Shown here: piece by piece, positions 10,196-18,545 of the stretch
How positions within the stretch are numbered: position 1 is the first letter of the stretch
How the letters are laid out: every line of letters begins with the position of its first letter
From: Spirochaetota bacterium
GTDB lineage: Bacteria; Spirochaetota; Spirochaetia; SZUA-6
Length of the DNA stretch: 57,020 nt
Assembly: GCA_013151965.1 (NCBI GenBank)
Contig: JAADHF010000100.1
Coordinates: 1-57,020, forward strand
Reading direction: 5' to 3'
The notes under the pieces: generated by a model
Databases searched by the model: none
The model's input: only the letters and a program-made list of their open reading frames with translations
Told to the model about the DNA's origin: nothing
Position numbers and translations under genes: made by a program

Positions 10196-11165
10196 TCTGA
10201 AACTCCTTTTGATCCTGACTGTTTAAATATACACTGATTTTTATATTCTCCCAGGGTTTGTACCAGGAGGAAGGTATTTTTTCTTTCAGTTCTTTAAAAA
10301 CATTAAGATCCTCTGAAAAATCGGTGTTTTTTAATTCCTGCTGGATTTTTTTTATCTTCGGTTCCAGAAACTGAATAGTCCGGTGAAGATAGGGGAGTTT
10401 TAACCTTCGCCCGGAGGAAGAAAAATCTATTACATTCTGACATATCGTTTTATACTTGCAGACGAAGGGATAGAACGGATAGGTACGCTTACCCGGAGGC
10501 AGAAAGAGTTTGGAAAAAAACTTTGTAAGATCATCATCCATCCAGATTCCCTGCACAAAGTAGCCTCTTCCCCTTTCACCTATCCATGTCTGGGAAATAG
10601 TTTCTTTAATCAGAAAGGATTTAATTTTACCTTCATCAACCTCGACACTGTTAAGAGGAATAAAGTTTGCAGTTAAAAAGAGATGGTTTGTTTTGTATGC
10701 GGGGTTAAAATCATTATCCCCCTTTTCTAAAATAGTATCATCCTGTGCTCTATAGAGCAGATTTATACGTACAATATAGAGGTAATGGGTGTCCTCGATT
10801 TTGTAAAGTTTAAAAAAACCGGGACGGAGGATTTCCGCCGGATCGAAAAAATAGGTTAATTCCCGAAAAAGGGAGGGCGCAAGCGGTATAATCCTTTTGA
10901 TGATTAACCTCAGGTTCTTAATATAATGTTCTTCGGGATAAGGTTTTTTTATGTCATGATGAATGGGAAGATGAGGTACACTGAAATCACTCTTTAGTTT
11001 CAGGAAAAAATCCTCACTCTGATTGTAATGTTTGGTGAAAGGAGTCTCGTCGGTTTTTATGTCAGCCAGGAGGGAATTAATTTCCCTGTCTGTATAGTAG
11101 AGTTTTATGGCTCTGGAATTTTGTTCCATTTCGGGCATCTTAACCGGAATTAAAAGCATTTTCAA
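10185..11165 (-). CDS. Conserved hypothetical protein upstream of murD
   Basis: A 326-aa protein I do not recognise. It is soluble, rich in Phe, Tyr, Lys and Pro, without signal peptide or membrane helices. Visible landmarks are HHDIKKPYPEEHYIKNL near residue 75, GERGRGYFVQGIWMDDDL near 200, and two cysteines in FVCKYKTICQ near 245. The start is uncertain: TTG at 11165 or the ATG two codons later at 11159, neither with a clear Shine-Dalgarno sequence. The end overlaps murD by 11 bases, so the two are an operon, but that alone does not give a function. Confidence 0.7.
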   Translation of the reverse strand: MKMLLIPVKMPEMEQNSRAIKLYYTDREINSLLADIKTDETPFTKHYNQSEDFFLKLKSDFSVPHLPIHHDIKKPYPEEHYIKNLRLIIKRIIPLAPSLFRELTYFFDPAEILRPGFFKLYKIEDTHYLYIVRINLLYRAQDDTILEKGDNDFNPAYKTNHLFLTANFIPLNSVEVDEGKIKSFLIKETISQTWIGERGRGYFVQGIWMDDDLTKFFSKLFLPPGKRTYPFYPFVCKYKTICQNVIDFSSSGRRLKLPYLHRTIQFLEPKIKKIQQELKNTDFSEDLNVFKELKEKIPSSWYKPWENIKISVYLNSQDQKEFQIED

Positions 11166-11177
11166 TAGCTTTAAAAA

Positions 11178-11206
11178 TTGACATGATCGGTTTAAGCGGG
11201 TATATT
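11178..11206 (+). promoter_or_regulatory. Consensus sigma-70 promoter, predicted leaderless start
   Basis: TTGACA at 11178-11183, 17-bp spacer, TATATT at 11201-11206. The predicted start point, about seven bases downstream, falls at 11212-11214, on the ATG of the aminotransferase. That gene has no Shine-Dalgarno sequence, so a leaderless transcript is the simplest reading. Confidence 0.75.
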
Positions 11207-11213
11207 TCCATTC

Positions 11214-12503
11214 ATGAATAGTTTGGCAGAATTACTGAATAAAACCCTGCAGGGCACGGCGGCATATGATGTACTCTCCGAGCTGGGAAGGATGCTCTAC
11301 TTCCCCAGAGGGATTGTGGCTCAATCCGCAGAGGCAAAGAAACTTGCGACGAAGTACAATGCAACGGTAGGTATGGCTTACATGGATGGTACGCCCATGC
11401 ATCTTGAATCGATTAAAAGGTACATTCCCGAATTGAGTAACGAAGAGATTTTCGCTTATGCACCGACAGCCGGTGTTGCCGGCCTGCGTGAGATCTGGAA
11501 GGATGAAATGTATCGAAAGAATCCTTCGCTTAAGGAGAAAACCGTATCACTTCCCGTAGTGACATCGGGCATTACCAATGGCATTGTGATTTCTTCCGAC
11601 ATGTTTATCGATCCCGGTGATACGGTTGTAGTACCGGATATGTTCTGGGGTAATTACAGGTTGATCTTTGAAGTACGCAAAAAGGCGCGGATCGTTACTT
11701 TTCCCTTTTTTGATTCTGCCGGGAATTTAAATACAGAAGCTATGGAAGATACTCTTTCAGAAAAAGTTAAAAGCAAAAAAATAATACTTATACTGAATTT
11801 TCCGAACAACCCTTCGGGATATTCACCGGTTAAAGAAGAAGCTGCGAAAATAGTTTCCCTGCTGAACAGGGTTGCTGCATCGGGAAAAAAACTTGTTGTT
11901 ATTACCGATGATGCATATTTCGGTTTATTCTACGAGAATGAAATATACAGAGAGTCTCTGTTCGCAGAGTTAGCGGATCTTAACGATAATATTCTGGCGG
12001 TTAAGGTGGATGGAGCTACAAAGGAAAATCTTGCCTGGGGATTCAGGATTGGATTTCTCACATTTGCCGGCAAATCATTATCTAAAGAGCATTACGATGC
12101 TCTTGTTCAAAAGGCCATGGGTGCGGTACGGTCATCCATTTCCAGTTCAAGTAAAGTAGCACAGAGCCTTCTGCTTAAAGCGATAAAAAACAATCAATAT
12201 GAAGAACAAAAGGAACAGGCTTTCCATATACTTATGGAAAGATACCTGGAGGTAAAGTCTTTGATGCGGGATTATAAGGGAAATTCGGTTATAAAACCGC
12301 TTCCTTTTAATTCGGGTTACTTTATGACCTTTTCCGTGAGGAATGGAAAAGCGGAAGATCTGCGGCGTTATCTTTTGACTAAAAGAGGTATCGGAACAAT
12401 TTCCGTAGGTACGGACTACTTAAGGGTTGCGTATTCGAGTATCGACAAAAAAAATCTGAAGGATCTTTATACCGAAATCCTTCAGGCATCCGAAAGTATT
12501 TAA
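11214..12503 (+). CDS. PLP-dependent aminotransferase, class I/II
   Basis: A 429-aa fold-type I aminotransferase. It shows TSGITNGI in the PLP-phosphate region, ILNFPNNPSGYSP (the conserved NxPxNPxG motif), VVITDDAYFGLFYE (the pyridine-binding Asp/Tyr), and KVDGATKENLAWGFRIGF, where the lysine after GAT is the likely Schiff-base residue. Substrate cannot be assigned; I would expect an amino-acid transaminase. The gene has its own consensus promoter and no Shine-Dalgarno sequence. It faces carbamate kinase convergently across a 77-bp gap without a clear terminator. Confidence 0.85.
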   Translation: MNSLAELLNKTLQGTAAYDVLSELGRMLYFPRGIVAQSAEAKKLATKYNATVGMAYMDGTPMHLESIKRYIPELSNEEIFAYAPTAGVAGLREIWKDEMYRKNPSLKEKTVSLPVVTSGITNGIVISSDMFIDPGDTVVVPDMFWGNYRLIFEVRKKARIVTFPFFDSAGNLNTEAMEDTLSEKVKSKKIILILNFPNNPSGYSPVKEEAAKIVSLLNRVAASGKKLVVITDDAYFGLFYENEIYRESLFAELADLNDNILAVKVDGATKENLAWGFRIGFLTFAGKSLSKEHYDALVQKAMGAVRSSISSSSKVAQSLLLKAIKNNQYEEQKEQAFHILMERYLEVKSLMRDYKGNSVIKPLPFNSGYFMTFSVRNGKAEDLRRYLLTKRGIGTISVGTDYLRVAYSSIDKKNLKDLYTEILQASESI

Positions 12504-12580
12504 CCGAATCTGCCGGCTGCTGCATTCAGCGGACTGTCGAGCCTGCCGGCTGATATTTTAAGAATTACAGGGTCTGTCCG

Positions 12581-13534
12581 TTAAGGTAGAATGTGCGTAC
12601 CTGTTTTTCCTTTTACTGCATCTAGTGCCTTGTTCAGGGATGTTATAATTGCTTCCCTGCCGCTCCATTTGACAAAACGTATGGCTGCCTGCATTTTCGG
12701 ACCCATCGAGCCTGCCAGGAAGTGCCCCTGATTCATATACTGTTCCGCTTCTTTTACCGTAATCTTATCCAGTGCTTTCTGACCGGGTTTGTTGTAATTG
12801 ATAAATACCTTTTCTACATCCGTAAGTATTAAAAACTTATCTGCAGAAACCGCCTGTGCAAGTTTAAAACCCGCCCTGTCCTTATCGATTACAGCTTCTA
12901 CTCCGGAATAGCTTCCGTCCGGATTTTCTTTTACGGGTATTCCGCCGCCGCCTGACGCAATAACGATAATGTTGTTTTTTATAAGTGAGTTTATCGCATC
13001 GCTTTCTACAACCTTTACAGGCTCGGGGGAAGGAACAACCCGTCTCCATCCTCTTTCGGCACCCGGTTTTACCTCTTTTACAATATACCCTTTTTCTTCC
13101 CTGTTTTTTATAGCTTCTTCTTTTGTGTAGAACGGCCCCACAGGTTTTGTCGGATCCTGGAAATCCGGATCGTCCCCGCTTACAACAACCTGTGTAACAA
13201 TCGTACAAACCGGAATATTTATAGATTCTTCGTGTAATCTATAGGTTATACGATTCTGTATCATCCATCCTATCTGTCCCTGTGTCATAGCTCCGCATGC
13301 GGCTAATGTCTGTGCGGGTACTATGCCGTTTGTTTCCTCCTGCTGAATAAGGAGTGCACCTGCCTGTGGTCCGTTGCCGTGTGTTATAACCAGTTTAAAA
13401 CCTTCATGGGCAATCTTTGCAATCTGTTTTGCCGTTACATCAACATTATAAAACTGCTCTTCCGTTGTGCCCTTTTCATGAGCCTGCTTAATCGCATTCC
13501 CGCCAAGCGCAATAACAAGCAGCGGTTCTTTCAT
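12581..13534 (-). CDS. arcC: Carbamate kinase
   Basis: Transfers phosphate between carbamoyl phosphate and ADP, normally making ATP in arginine or carbamoyl catabolism. Signatures: VIALGGNAIKQ at the N-terminus, VITHGNGPQAGALLIQQE, VIASGGGGIPV, DKDRAGFKLAQ, FLILTDVEKV and FLAGSMGPKMQAAIRFV. I place the start at 13534 because AAGGAG lies eight bases upstream. An in-frame earlier start at 13576 would add 14 residues with no family similarity. The 317-aa length is right. No arginine deiminase, ornithine carbamoyltransferase or transporter gene is adjacent, so its metabolic role here is open. Confidence 0.93.
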   Translation of the reverse strand: MKEPLLVIALGGNAIKQAHEKGTTEEQFYNVDVTAKQIAKIAHEGFKLVITHGNGPQAGALLIQQEETNGIVPAQTLAACGAMTQGQIGWMIQNRITYRLHEESINIPVCTIVTQVVVSGDDPDFQDPTKPVGPFYTKEEAIKNREEKGYIVKEVKPGAERGWRRVVPSPEPVKVVESDAINSLIKNNIIVIASGGGGIPVKENPDGSYSGVEAVIDKDRAGFKLAQAVSADKFLILTDVEKVFINYNKPGQKALDKITVKEAEQYMNQGHFLAGSMGPKMQAAIRFVKWSGREAIITSLNKALDAVKGKTGTHILP

Positions 13535-13665
13535 TGTAAGTACTCCTTCTGAATAGAATTTTGTAAAAAAAATCATTATAGTAAATTTAAAGAAAATTGC
13601 AAGGGAATTTTCTTTAATATTTAAAATGTTATTTGAAAAGTAATTCCAATAGATGATAACAGGCG

Positions 13666-14175
13666 TCAGGGTTCTATAAGGAGTTGTCCCAGTTGTTTCA
13701 GTTCCGGAATTTTTTTAAATACGGGGGTTTTCTTTGTATGCATCTTTCGGTCCAGTTCTACTGTTGTTATGTACAGCTCGTTAATCATATCCGCAAGTAC
13801 CTTTAAGTTGGAAGAGAAGTTATTAATTGCCATATCTCTCAGTATTCTGTTCTGATCCTGAGGACCTTTACTGCGGGAAAGAAGGGAATCCGTTCCTCGG
13901 GAAAGCATGCTTCGGAGGTTGGGTAAAATATCCCTTCTGGCATTAAATATAAATTGTCCTACTGCAAGGATCTGTTCGTAAATTTCATGAAACTGGTAGC
14001 CCTGGGATTTAAAGTAGTCGGATCTTGTTGTCAGGCTTTCGATTTGATCCCATGCGGACTGCGACAGGTTCATTATAAGAAGGGCTTTGCGGATATATCG
14101 ATTATTGATATTTTTCCGGTAGTGTTCCGATATCTCTTCGATAAGGCGAAAAATATCTGCATTTTTTATCGGCAC
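13666..14175 (-). CDS. Conserved hypothetical protein, helical
   Basis: A 169-aa soluble, predominantly helical protein without recognisable motif, signal peptide or membrane segment. Features that stand out are a hydrophilic stretch with repeated arginines (NARRDILPNLRSMLSRGTDSLLSRS, shown only in part of its context at residues 78-103) and a proline-bounded C-terminus. The start is GTG, with AAAGGAG seven bases upstream at 14183-14189, so the gene is very likely translated. It stands alone between carbamate kinase and the radical SAM gene. No function can be offered. Confidence 0.65.
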   Translation of the reverse strand: MPIKNADIFRLIEEISEHYRKNINNRYIRKALLIMNLSQSAWDQIESLTTRSDYFKSQGYQFHEIYEQILAVGQFIFNARRDILPNLRSMLSRGTDSLLSRSKGPQDQNRILRDMAINNFSSNLKVLADMINELYITTVELDRKMHTKKTPVFKKIPELKQLGQLLIEP

Positions 14176-14254
14176 GTTATTTCTCCTTTCTGGAGTGGCA
14201 ATATGTTAGGTGCCCAATGCTACTAAAAGAATCTGCGATGGTCAAGTTGAAGTT

Positions 14255-15178
14255 TCAGGATAAAAAGCGTTTTCCCTGATAGGATTTTCTTTTTTTCATT
14301 TCATTTATAATTAAGCTGTAGAATTTTGCCTTCTGCATAAAATATCCCGGACTTGCGAGTTTCTCGCGTTTTGTGTCCGTTGTTAATCTCATTATTATGG
14401 TTTCCGGAGGAAGCATTTCCAATGCTCTGATTGTATAATCCATATGTCTTAAATCTACAGGGGCGGTAAATTCTCCCATTAAGAATTCATTGTACATTAC
14501 CGTATCCTCAGGTATGTTAAGGTTGTGTATCTTAACCCCGTCGGGTCTTAATGAAGCAATAGATTTAACTGTTTTCTGTATGTCATGCCAATTTTCTCCG
14601 GGAAGCCCGAATATGACATGAACAGTTACTTTTATATCGAACTCTTTTAACAGATTAAAGGCCTTTACAAATTGTTCCGCGCCGTGCCCTCTGTTTATAA
14701 GTGTAAGTGTTCTGTTATGGCCGGATTCCAGCCCAAGTTCCACCCATACATCCAGCCCCATATTTTTATAACCTGCCAGAAGTTCCGCCTTTTTGCGGTC
14801 CAGACAATCCGGTCTCGTTGCCACAATAAGCTCCCGAAAAGGGGCAAGGCTTAAGCTGTAATCGTAGATATGCTTAAGATACAAAACAGGGGCAAAGGTA
14901 CTGGAAAAAGCCTGAAAGTAAAGGATATATATATGTGAGGAGTATCTGTCTTTAAGGAACGCGATTGTTCCGTCAATCTGTTTTTTTAAGTTCTGCTCGG
15001 TGCCGAGATATGGTGCCCTTGAACCATCCTCCCCGCAGTATGTGCATCCCGGCTTTCCCCTGTCTTTTCCGCGGTTCGGGCAGGAAAATCCCGCATCGAT
15101 ACCGACTCGATATACCGGCTGGCCGTACTTTTTTTTCAGGTATCTGCTGTACCTGTTAAAGGGTTCTTCCTGCAACAT
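14255..15178 (-). CDS. TIGR01212-family radical SAM protein (YhcC-like)
   Basis: A 307-aa radical SAM enzyme of unknown substrate. The [4Fe-4S]-binding cysteines are C33, C45 and C48 (C-x11-C-x2-C), the unusual spacing of the YhcC/TIGR01212 family, followed by GEDGSRAPYL. Further family marks are YFQAFSSTFAP, VATRPDCL, ELGLESGHN and VHVIFGLPGE. The ATG at 15178 has no Shine-Dalgarno sequence but follows a promoter closely. The gene is single, ending 79 bases before the next gene. Confidence 0.9.
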   Translation of the reverse strand: MLQEEPFNRYSRYLKKKYGQPVYRVGIDAGFSCPNRGKDRGKPGCTYCGEDGSRAPYLGTEQNLKKQIDGTIAFLKDRYSSHIYILYFQAFSSTFAPVLYLKHIYDYSLSLAPFRELIVATRPDCLDRKKAELLAGYKNMGLDVWVELGLESGHNRTLTLINRGHGAEQFVKAFNLLKEFDIKVTVHVIFGLPGENWHDIQKTVKSIASLRPDGVKIHNLNIPEDTVMYNEFLMGEFTAPVDLRHMDYTIRALEMLPPETIIMRLTTDTKREKLASPGYFMQKAKFYSLIINEMKKRKSYQGKRFLS

Positions 15179-15186
15179 ATTTGTTC

Positions 15187-15215
15187 TTTATAGTATAAGA
15201 TATTTAATACTTCAA
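15187..15215 (-). promoter_or_regulatory. Sigma-70 promoter of the YhcC-like gene, near-leaderless
   Basis: On the minus strand TTGAAG (15210-15215), 17-bp spacer, TATAAA (15187-15192). Eight bases separate the -10 element from the ATG at 15178, so the predicted transcript has a leader of zero or one base. No Shine-Dalgarno sequence is present. Confidence 0.6.
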
Positions 15216-15260
15216 AAAAAGTATTTTATATACATTTAAATTTAATAGCAGACCGGACAA

Positions 15261-15290
15261 TTGACACACTGTTAATTATTATTCTAAATT
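15261..15290 (+). promoter_or_regulatory. Promoter of the solute-binding lipoprotein gene
   Basis: TTGACA at 15261-15266 and TAAATT at 15285-15290 with an 18-bp spacer. Predicted start near 15297, leaving about 30 bases of leader that contain the Shine-Dalgarno AGGAAAGG before the ATG at 15328. Confidence 0.55.
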
Positions 15291-15327
15291 CGGGTTATTC
15301 TAACTGCAACGATCAGGAAAGGCAAGT

Positions 15328-16554
15328 ATGCCGCAGCAGAAAAAACATATCGACAATAAGGGAAAAACCGTTTTGAAAACAATACTGAAATTTGTAGTTT
15401 TTATTGCTCTTGCAGTTTTAAACAGTTGTTCATTATTTTACAATCAAAGAATTGTCCTGTGGACAGACCAGCCGGAAATGGCCGCCTATATAGAAAATTT
15501 TAATAGTAATAATGATTTCTACAAAGTGGAAATATACTACAGAAGTAATGCGGCAGCCTCTCTTTCCGGCACAGAAAAGCAACCGGATATTGTGATCGGT
15601 AAAAGGATAAACAGTCCCGGGTTACTTTCGAAATTTCAGCCGCTTGACAGGCTGATGGGCGATGAAAAAATACAGCCGGAATTGTTTTACAGGAATCTGC
15701 TGTCAACCGGAAAAGCGGATGATAAACAAATGCTGCTTCCGTTATCCTTTAATCTGCCCGGTGTTATTTTTAAAAAAGATATGGACAGGAAAATACCGGC
15801 TTTGATGATAACCCTGGATAAGATGCTGGATTTAAGCAGGAGATTTAATAAAATGAGGGGCAGTCATTTTAGAAAACTTGGATTTTCTCCTTTCTGGGAT
15901 AGTAATTTTCTATACTATACCGCAGTACTATTCGGGAATGCATTTCCTGCCGGCGCTAATGGTGGTGTAAGCATAGATAAAGAGGAGATGAAAAAGGCGC
16001 AGAACTTTATTAATTCCTGGGTTAATGAAGCAAACGGAGGATATGATAAGGAAAAAGCGTTTACCGGGAAATATGTAAATATCCCCATGTATAAACTGGT
16101 GGATGACGGAAGAATACTTTTTTCGATTATAAGCTCCGAAGATATATTTAAAATCCCGGAAGAAAAGAGAAAGGACCTTGTTTTTCGATGGCTTTCTTAT
16201 AATGATGCTATTCCTGTGGAGGATAATATTCTCTATGTCGGAATAACGGATAAAGCTAAAAATAGAAGGGGAGCTTTGATATTTGTAAAATGGCTGTTTA
16301 ACCCTTCGGTACAGAAGCAGCTCTTAAAAATTAATCAGTTTAAACGTCTTGATGTCTTCGGGATTTGTAATGGATTTTCAGCTTTAAAAAAAATAACCGC
16401 ACAGGAAATACCGAAACGGAATCAACTGTTTCTGGGGCATATTCCGCCGGAGAATTTTCTCATTTTCCCTCTTCCGAAACCGCAGAACTGGGACCTGATT
16501 AAGAAAAAACTCATTAACGGCTGGTTTTTAAGTGAGGGAACAACAAAGAAATAA
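15328..16554 (+). CDS. Extracellular solute-binding lipoprotein
   Basis: A 408-aa secreted protein. A basic start (residues 1-21), a hydrophobic stretch (residues 22-31) and LNSC place a lipobox cysteine at C34, fitting the loose spirochaetal lipobox. The mature part begins like a family-1 solute-binding protein (IVLWTDQPEMAAYIENFN; later PDIVIGKRI). The C-terminal IFVKWLFNPSVQKQLL is the usual late helix of such receptors. It would deliver a sugar or other small solute to an ABC importer. The next gene is an importer ATPase, but with its own promoter, and there are no permease genes here, so the pair is only suggestive. Confidence 0.75.
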   Translation: MPQQKKHIDNKGKTVLKTILKFVVFIALAVLNSCSLFYNQRIVLWTDQPEMAAYIENFNSNNDFYKVEIYYRSNAAASLSGTEKQPDIVIGKRINSPGLLSKFQPLDRLMGDEKIQPELFYRNLLSTGKADDKQMLLPLSFNLPGVIFKKDMDRKIPALMITLDKMLDLSRRFNKMRGSHFRKLGFSPFWDSNFLYYTAVLFGNAFPAGANGGVSIDKEEMKKAQNFINSWVNEANGGYDKEKAFTGKYVNIPMYKLVDDGRILFSIISSEDIFKIPEEKRKDLVFRWLSYNDAIPVEDNILYVGITDKAKNRRGALIFVKWLFNPSVQKQLLKINQFKRLDVFGICNGFSALKKITAQEIPKRNQLFLGHIPPENFLIFPLPKPQNWDLIKKKLINGWFLSEGTTKK

Positions 16555-16561
16555 TAAATTA

Positions 16562-16590
16562 TTGACAAGACCATCACTCTCCGGTAATAT
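16562..16590 (+). promoter_or_regulatory. Strong sigma-70 promoter of the ABC ATPase gene
   Basis: TTGACA at 16562-16567, 17-bp spacer, TAATAT at 16585-16590, predicted start near 16597. A strong Shine-Dalgarno sequence (GGAGGTAG) follows before the ATG at 16624. This separates expression of the ATPase from the solute-binding gene immediately upstream. Confidence 0.75.
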
Positions 16591-16623
16591 TGACGCATAA
16601 GATAAATTATATGGAGGTAGTTA

Positions 16624-17718
16624 ATGGCTACAGTCGAACTAAAAAACATTACAAAAGTTTACGAGGGTGGTGTAAAAGCGGTAACAGACGTAAACATCAC
16701 GATTCAGGACAAGGAGTTTGTTGTTCTCGTCGGACCTTCCGGATGCGGTAAATCAACAACATTAAGAATGGTTGCGGGGTTGGAAGAGATAACGGACGGT
16801 GAACTGTATATCGATGAAAAATTGATGAACGATGTTGCCCCAAAGGACAGGGATATCGCTATGGTATTCCAGAATTATGCCCTTTATCCTCATATGACGG
16901 TTTACGACAACATGGCATTCGGTTTAAAGATCAGGAAATACCCTAAAGCCGAGATAGAGGCCCGTGTTCATGAAGCCGCACAGATTCTGGATATCGAGGA
17001 ACTGCTGGACCGGAAGCCGAAGGCACTTTCCGGCGGCCAGAGGCAGCGTGTTGCTGTGGGGCGTGCTATTGTACGTAAACCCAAGGTATTCCTCTTTGAT
17101 GAACCTCTTTCCAACCTCGATGCGAAACTCAGGGTACAGATGAGAGCTGAAATATCGGGATTGCATAACAGGCTTCAGGCTACTATGGTTTATGTAACAC
17201 ATGACCAGGTGGAAGCCATGACAATGGGCGACAGGATTGTTGTTCTGAAAGATGGTTTTATTCAGCAGATAGGTACACCTCTCGGTCTCTACAATCGTCC
17301 GGTTAACCGGTTTGTAGCCGGTTTTATAGGTTCACCTCCCATGAATATCATGCAGGCTGCCGTTAAGGAAGACGGAGGAAGAGTCTATATTGACGAAGGT
17401 GATTTCCAGATAGTAATAAAGGGTAAATACGAAGAACATATACGGCCGTATGTAGGCAAGAATATTCTGTTTGGTGTAAGGCCGGAGGATATTATCTATA
17501 CGCAAAAGCCCGCAAAAGAAAATAATATCCCGGCGAAAATAGAGGTTATCGAGCCTTTGGGTGCGGAAATTCATCTGTACGTAAGCACGAGTAAACATCA
17601 GATGATCGCGAGAGTTCTGCCGAGCTATGAGTTTAAGATCGGCGATGTGATTAATTTTGCACCTGATTATGAGAAAATCCATTTCTTTGATATGGAAAGT
17701 GAAAAAATTCTTATATAA
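16624..17718 (+). CDS. ABC transporter ATP-binding protein, MsmK/UgpC type
   Basis: A 364-aa importer ATPase of the sugar/glycerol-phosphate class. Walker A is GPSGCGKST at 37-45, the Q-loop is VFQNYALYPHMTV, the signature is ALSGGQRQRVAVGRAIVR, Walker B is VFLFDEPLSNLDAKLR, and the switch histidine is in YVTHDQVEAMTMGDRI. The region after about residue 240 is the C-terminal regulatory domain typical of MalK/UgpC/MsmK. Such ATPases often serve several importers, which fits the absence of adjacent permeases and the separate strong promoter. A terminator follows at 17741. Confidence 0.93.
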   Translation: MATVELKNITKVYEGGVKAVTDVNITIQDKEFVVLVGPSGCGKSTTLRMVAGLEEITDGELYIDEKLMNDVAPKDRDIAMVFQNYALYPHMTVYDNMAFGLKIRKYPKAEIEARVHEAAQILDIEELLDRKPKALSGGQRQRVAVGRAIVRKPKVFLFDEPLSNLDAKLRVQMRAEISGLHNRLQATMVYVTHDQVEAMTMGDRIVVLKDGFIQQIGTPLGLYNRPVNRFVAGFIGSPPMNIMQAAVKEDGGRVYIDEGDFQIVIKGKYEEHIRPYVGKNILFGVRPEDIIYTQKPAKENNIPAKIEVIEPLGAEIHLYVSTSKHQMIARVLPSYEFKIGDVINFAPDYEKIHFFDMESEKILI

Positions 17719-17740
17719 TTTGTATTTCTTTAATCAGAAT

Positions 17741-17768
17741 TTAAGCCGGCTTTAAGCCGGCTTTTTTT
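17741..17768 (+). terminator. Rho-independent terminator after the ABC ATPase gene
   Basis: AGCCGGC and GCCGGCT pair around a five-base loop (TTTAA) and are followed by eight Ts. The distal half of this structure, with its T-run and following bases, is repeated exactly at 18479-18504 (see repeats). Confidence 0.85.
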
Positions 17769-17774
17769 TGGCAG
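17749..17774 (+). repeat. 26-bp direct repeat, left copy
   Basis: A 26-base segment from GCTTTAAGCC to TTTGGCAG is identical to 18479-18504. This copy forms the right half of the ABC gene's terminator. The two copies bracket the Uma2 gene; bases outside them differ. Confidence 0.9.
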
Positions 17775-17830
17775 TATAAAGATTCCGGAGATAATATATC
17801 CGGTAAATCCTGTTGTTATGTTTCCAGGAA

Positions 17831-18388
17831 TTAATAGGTAAAAATATCAACAAGATTAATACTTAAACCTTCAAGAATCTGAGATTTTAGCTTATCCTTC
17901 TGTGTAAAGGTCCGGGAATGTTTAAAAGTCATGTCTTTAATCTGATATGCATCGACATTTTTTTCTCCGGGATCGACTATCCAGTACTCTCTTACACCGA
18001 AACGTGCGTATAGTTTTTTCTTCCGTACAAGGTCATTGTAGGCTGTTGATTCTGAAATAATCTCTATAACAAGATCCGGGGCTCCTTTAATGTTTTTTTC
18101 ACCTATAATATCGAGCCTTTCATTGGAAACAAACAGAATATCAGGCTGCAGTACATTCTCATCATCGAGATGTACATCGTATGGTGCATAAAATACCCTT
18201 CCTGTTTTCGTTTTTCGCACAAAACTTTCAAGTTCGTATTCAAGGTTTTTGGAAATCCACTGATGATATGTAACCGGGGACGGTGTCATTATCAACTCTC
18301 CTTCGATGAGTTCGTATCTCCTGTCATCAGGTGTATTTAAATAGTCTTTATATGTATACTTCTTTTTATTTACTACCGGTGTAATCAA
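17831..18388 (-). CDS. Uma2-family (DUF820) putative endonuclease
   Basis: PD-(D/E)XK-fold protein of the Uma2 family; biological role of the family is not established. Motifs: RYELIEGELIM at 24-34, LQPDILF with D83, and APDLVIEIISEST with D105 and E109, then RKKKLYARFGVREYWIVDP. I place the start at the TTG at 18388, five bases after a perfect AGGAGGA (18394-18400), giving 185 aa, the usual family length. An upstream in-frame ATG at 18460 would add 24 residues unlike the family. The gene sits on the opposite strand between two 26-bp direct repeats, as if inserted between the ABC gene and cheY. Confidence 0.88.
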   Translation of the reverse strand: MITPVVNKKKYTYKDYLNTPDDRRYELIEGELIMTPSPVTYHQWISKNLEYELESFVRKTKTGRVFYAPYDVHLDDENVLQPDILFVSNERLDIIGEKNIKGAPDLVIEIISESTAYNDLVRKKKLYARFGVREYWIVDPGEKNVDAYQIKDMTFKHSRTFTQKDKLKSQILEGLSINLVDIFTY

Positions 18389-18478
18389 ACTAATCCTCCT
18401 TATGCAGGGTAATCGACCACGTGTATAAATATATATCAAATGAGGGTAAAAAACAACCATCTGCAGCCCCGCACAACT

Positions 18479-18504
18479 GCTTTAAGCCGGCTTTTTTTTG
18501 GCAG
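18479..18504 (+). repeat. 26-bp direct repeat, right copy
   Basis: Exact copy of 17749-17774. Here the upstream half of the terminator stem is absent, so it cannot form the same hairpin. It lies just before the cheY promoter. The repeat period is 730 bp. Confidence 0.9.
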
Positions 18505-18508
18505 GAGA

Positions 18509-18537
18509 TTGAAAGAGTTCATATAAAGGTTTACAAT
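18509..18537 (+). promoter_or_regulatory. Sigma-70 promoter of cheY, near-leaderless
   Basis: TTGAAA at 18509-18514, 17-bp spacer, TACAAT at 18532-18537. The predicted start (18544 or slightly later) is within two bases of the cheY ATG at 18546, which has no good Shine-Dalgarno sequence. Confidence 0.6.
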
Positions 18538-18545
18538 TTTGAAGT

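Noticed and set aside
12504..12580. Repeated CTGCCGGCTG (two copies 33 bases apart) between convergent genes
   Set aside because: Suggestive of a bidirectional terminator, but there is no T-run on either strand and the possible stem has a long loop.
12581..13534. Arginine deiminase pathway locus
   Set aside because: Only carbamate kinase is present; no arcA, arcB or arcD gene lies within reach.
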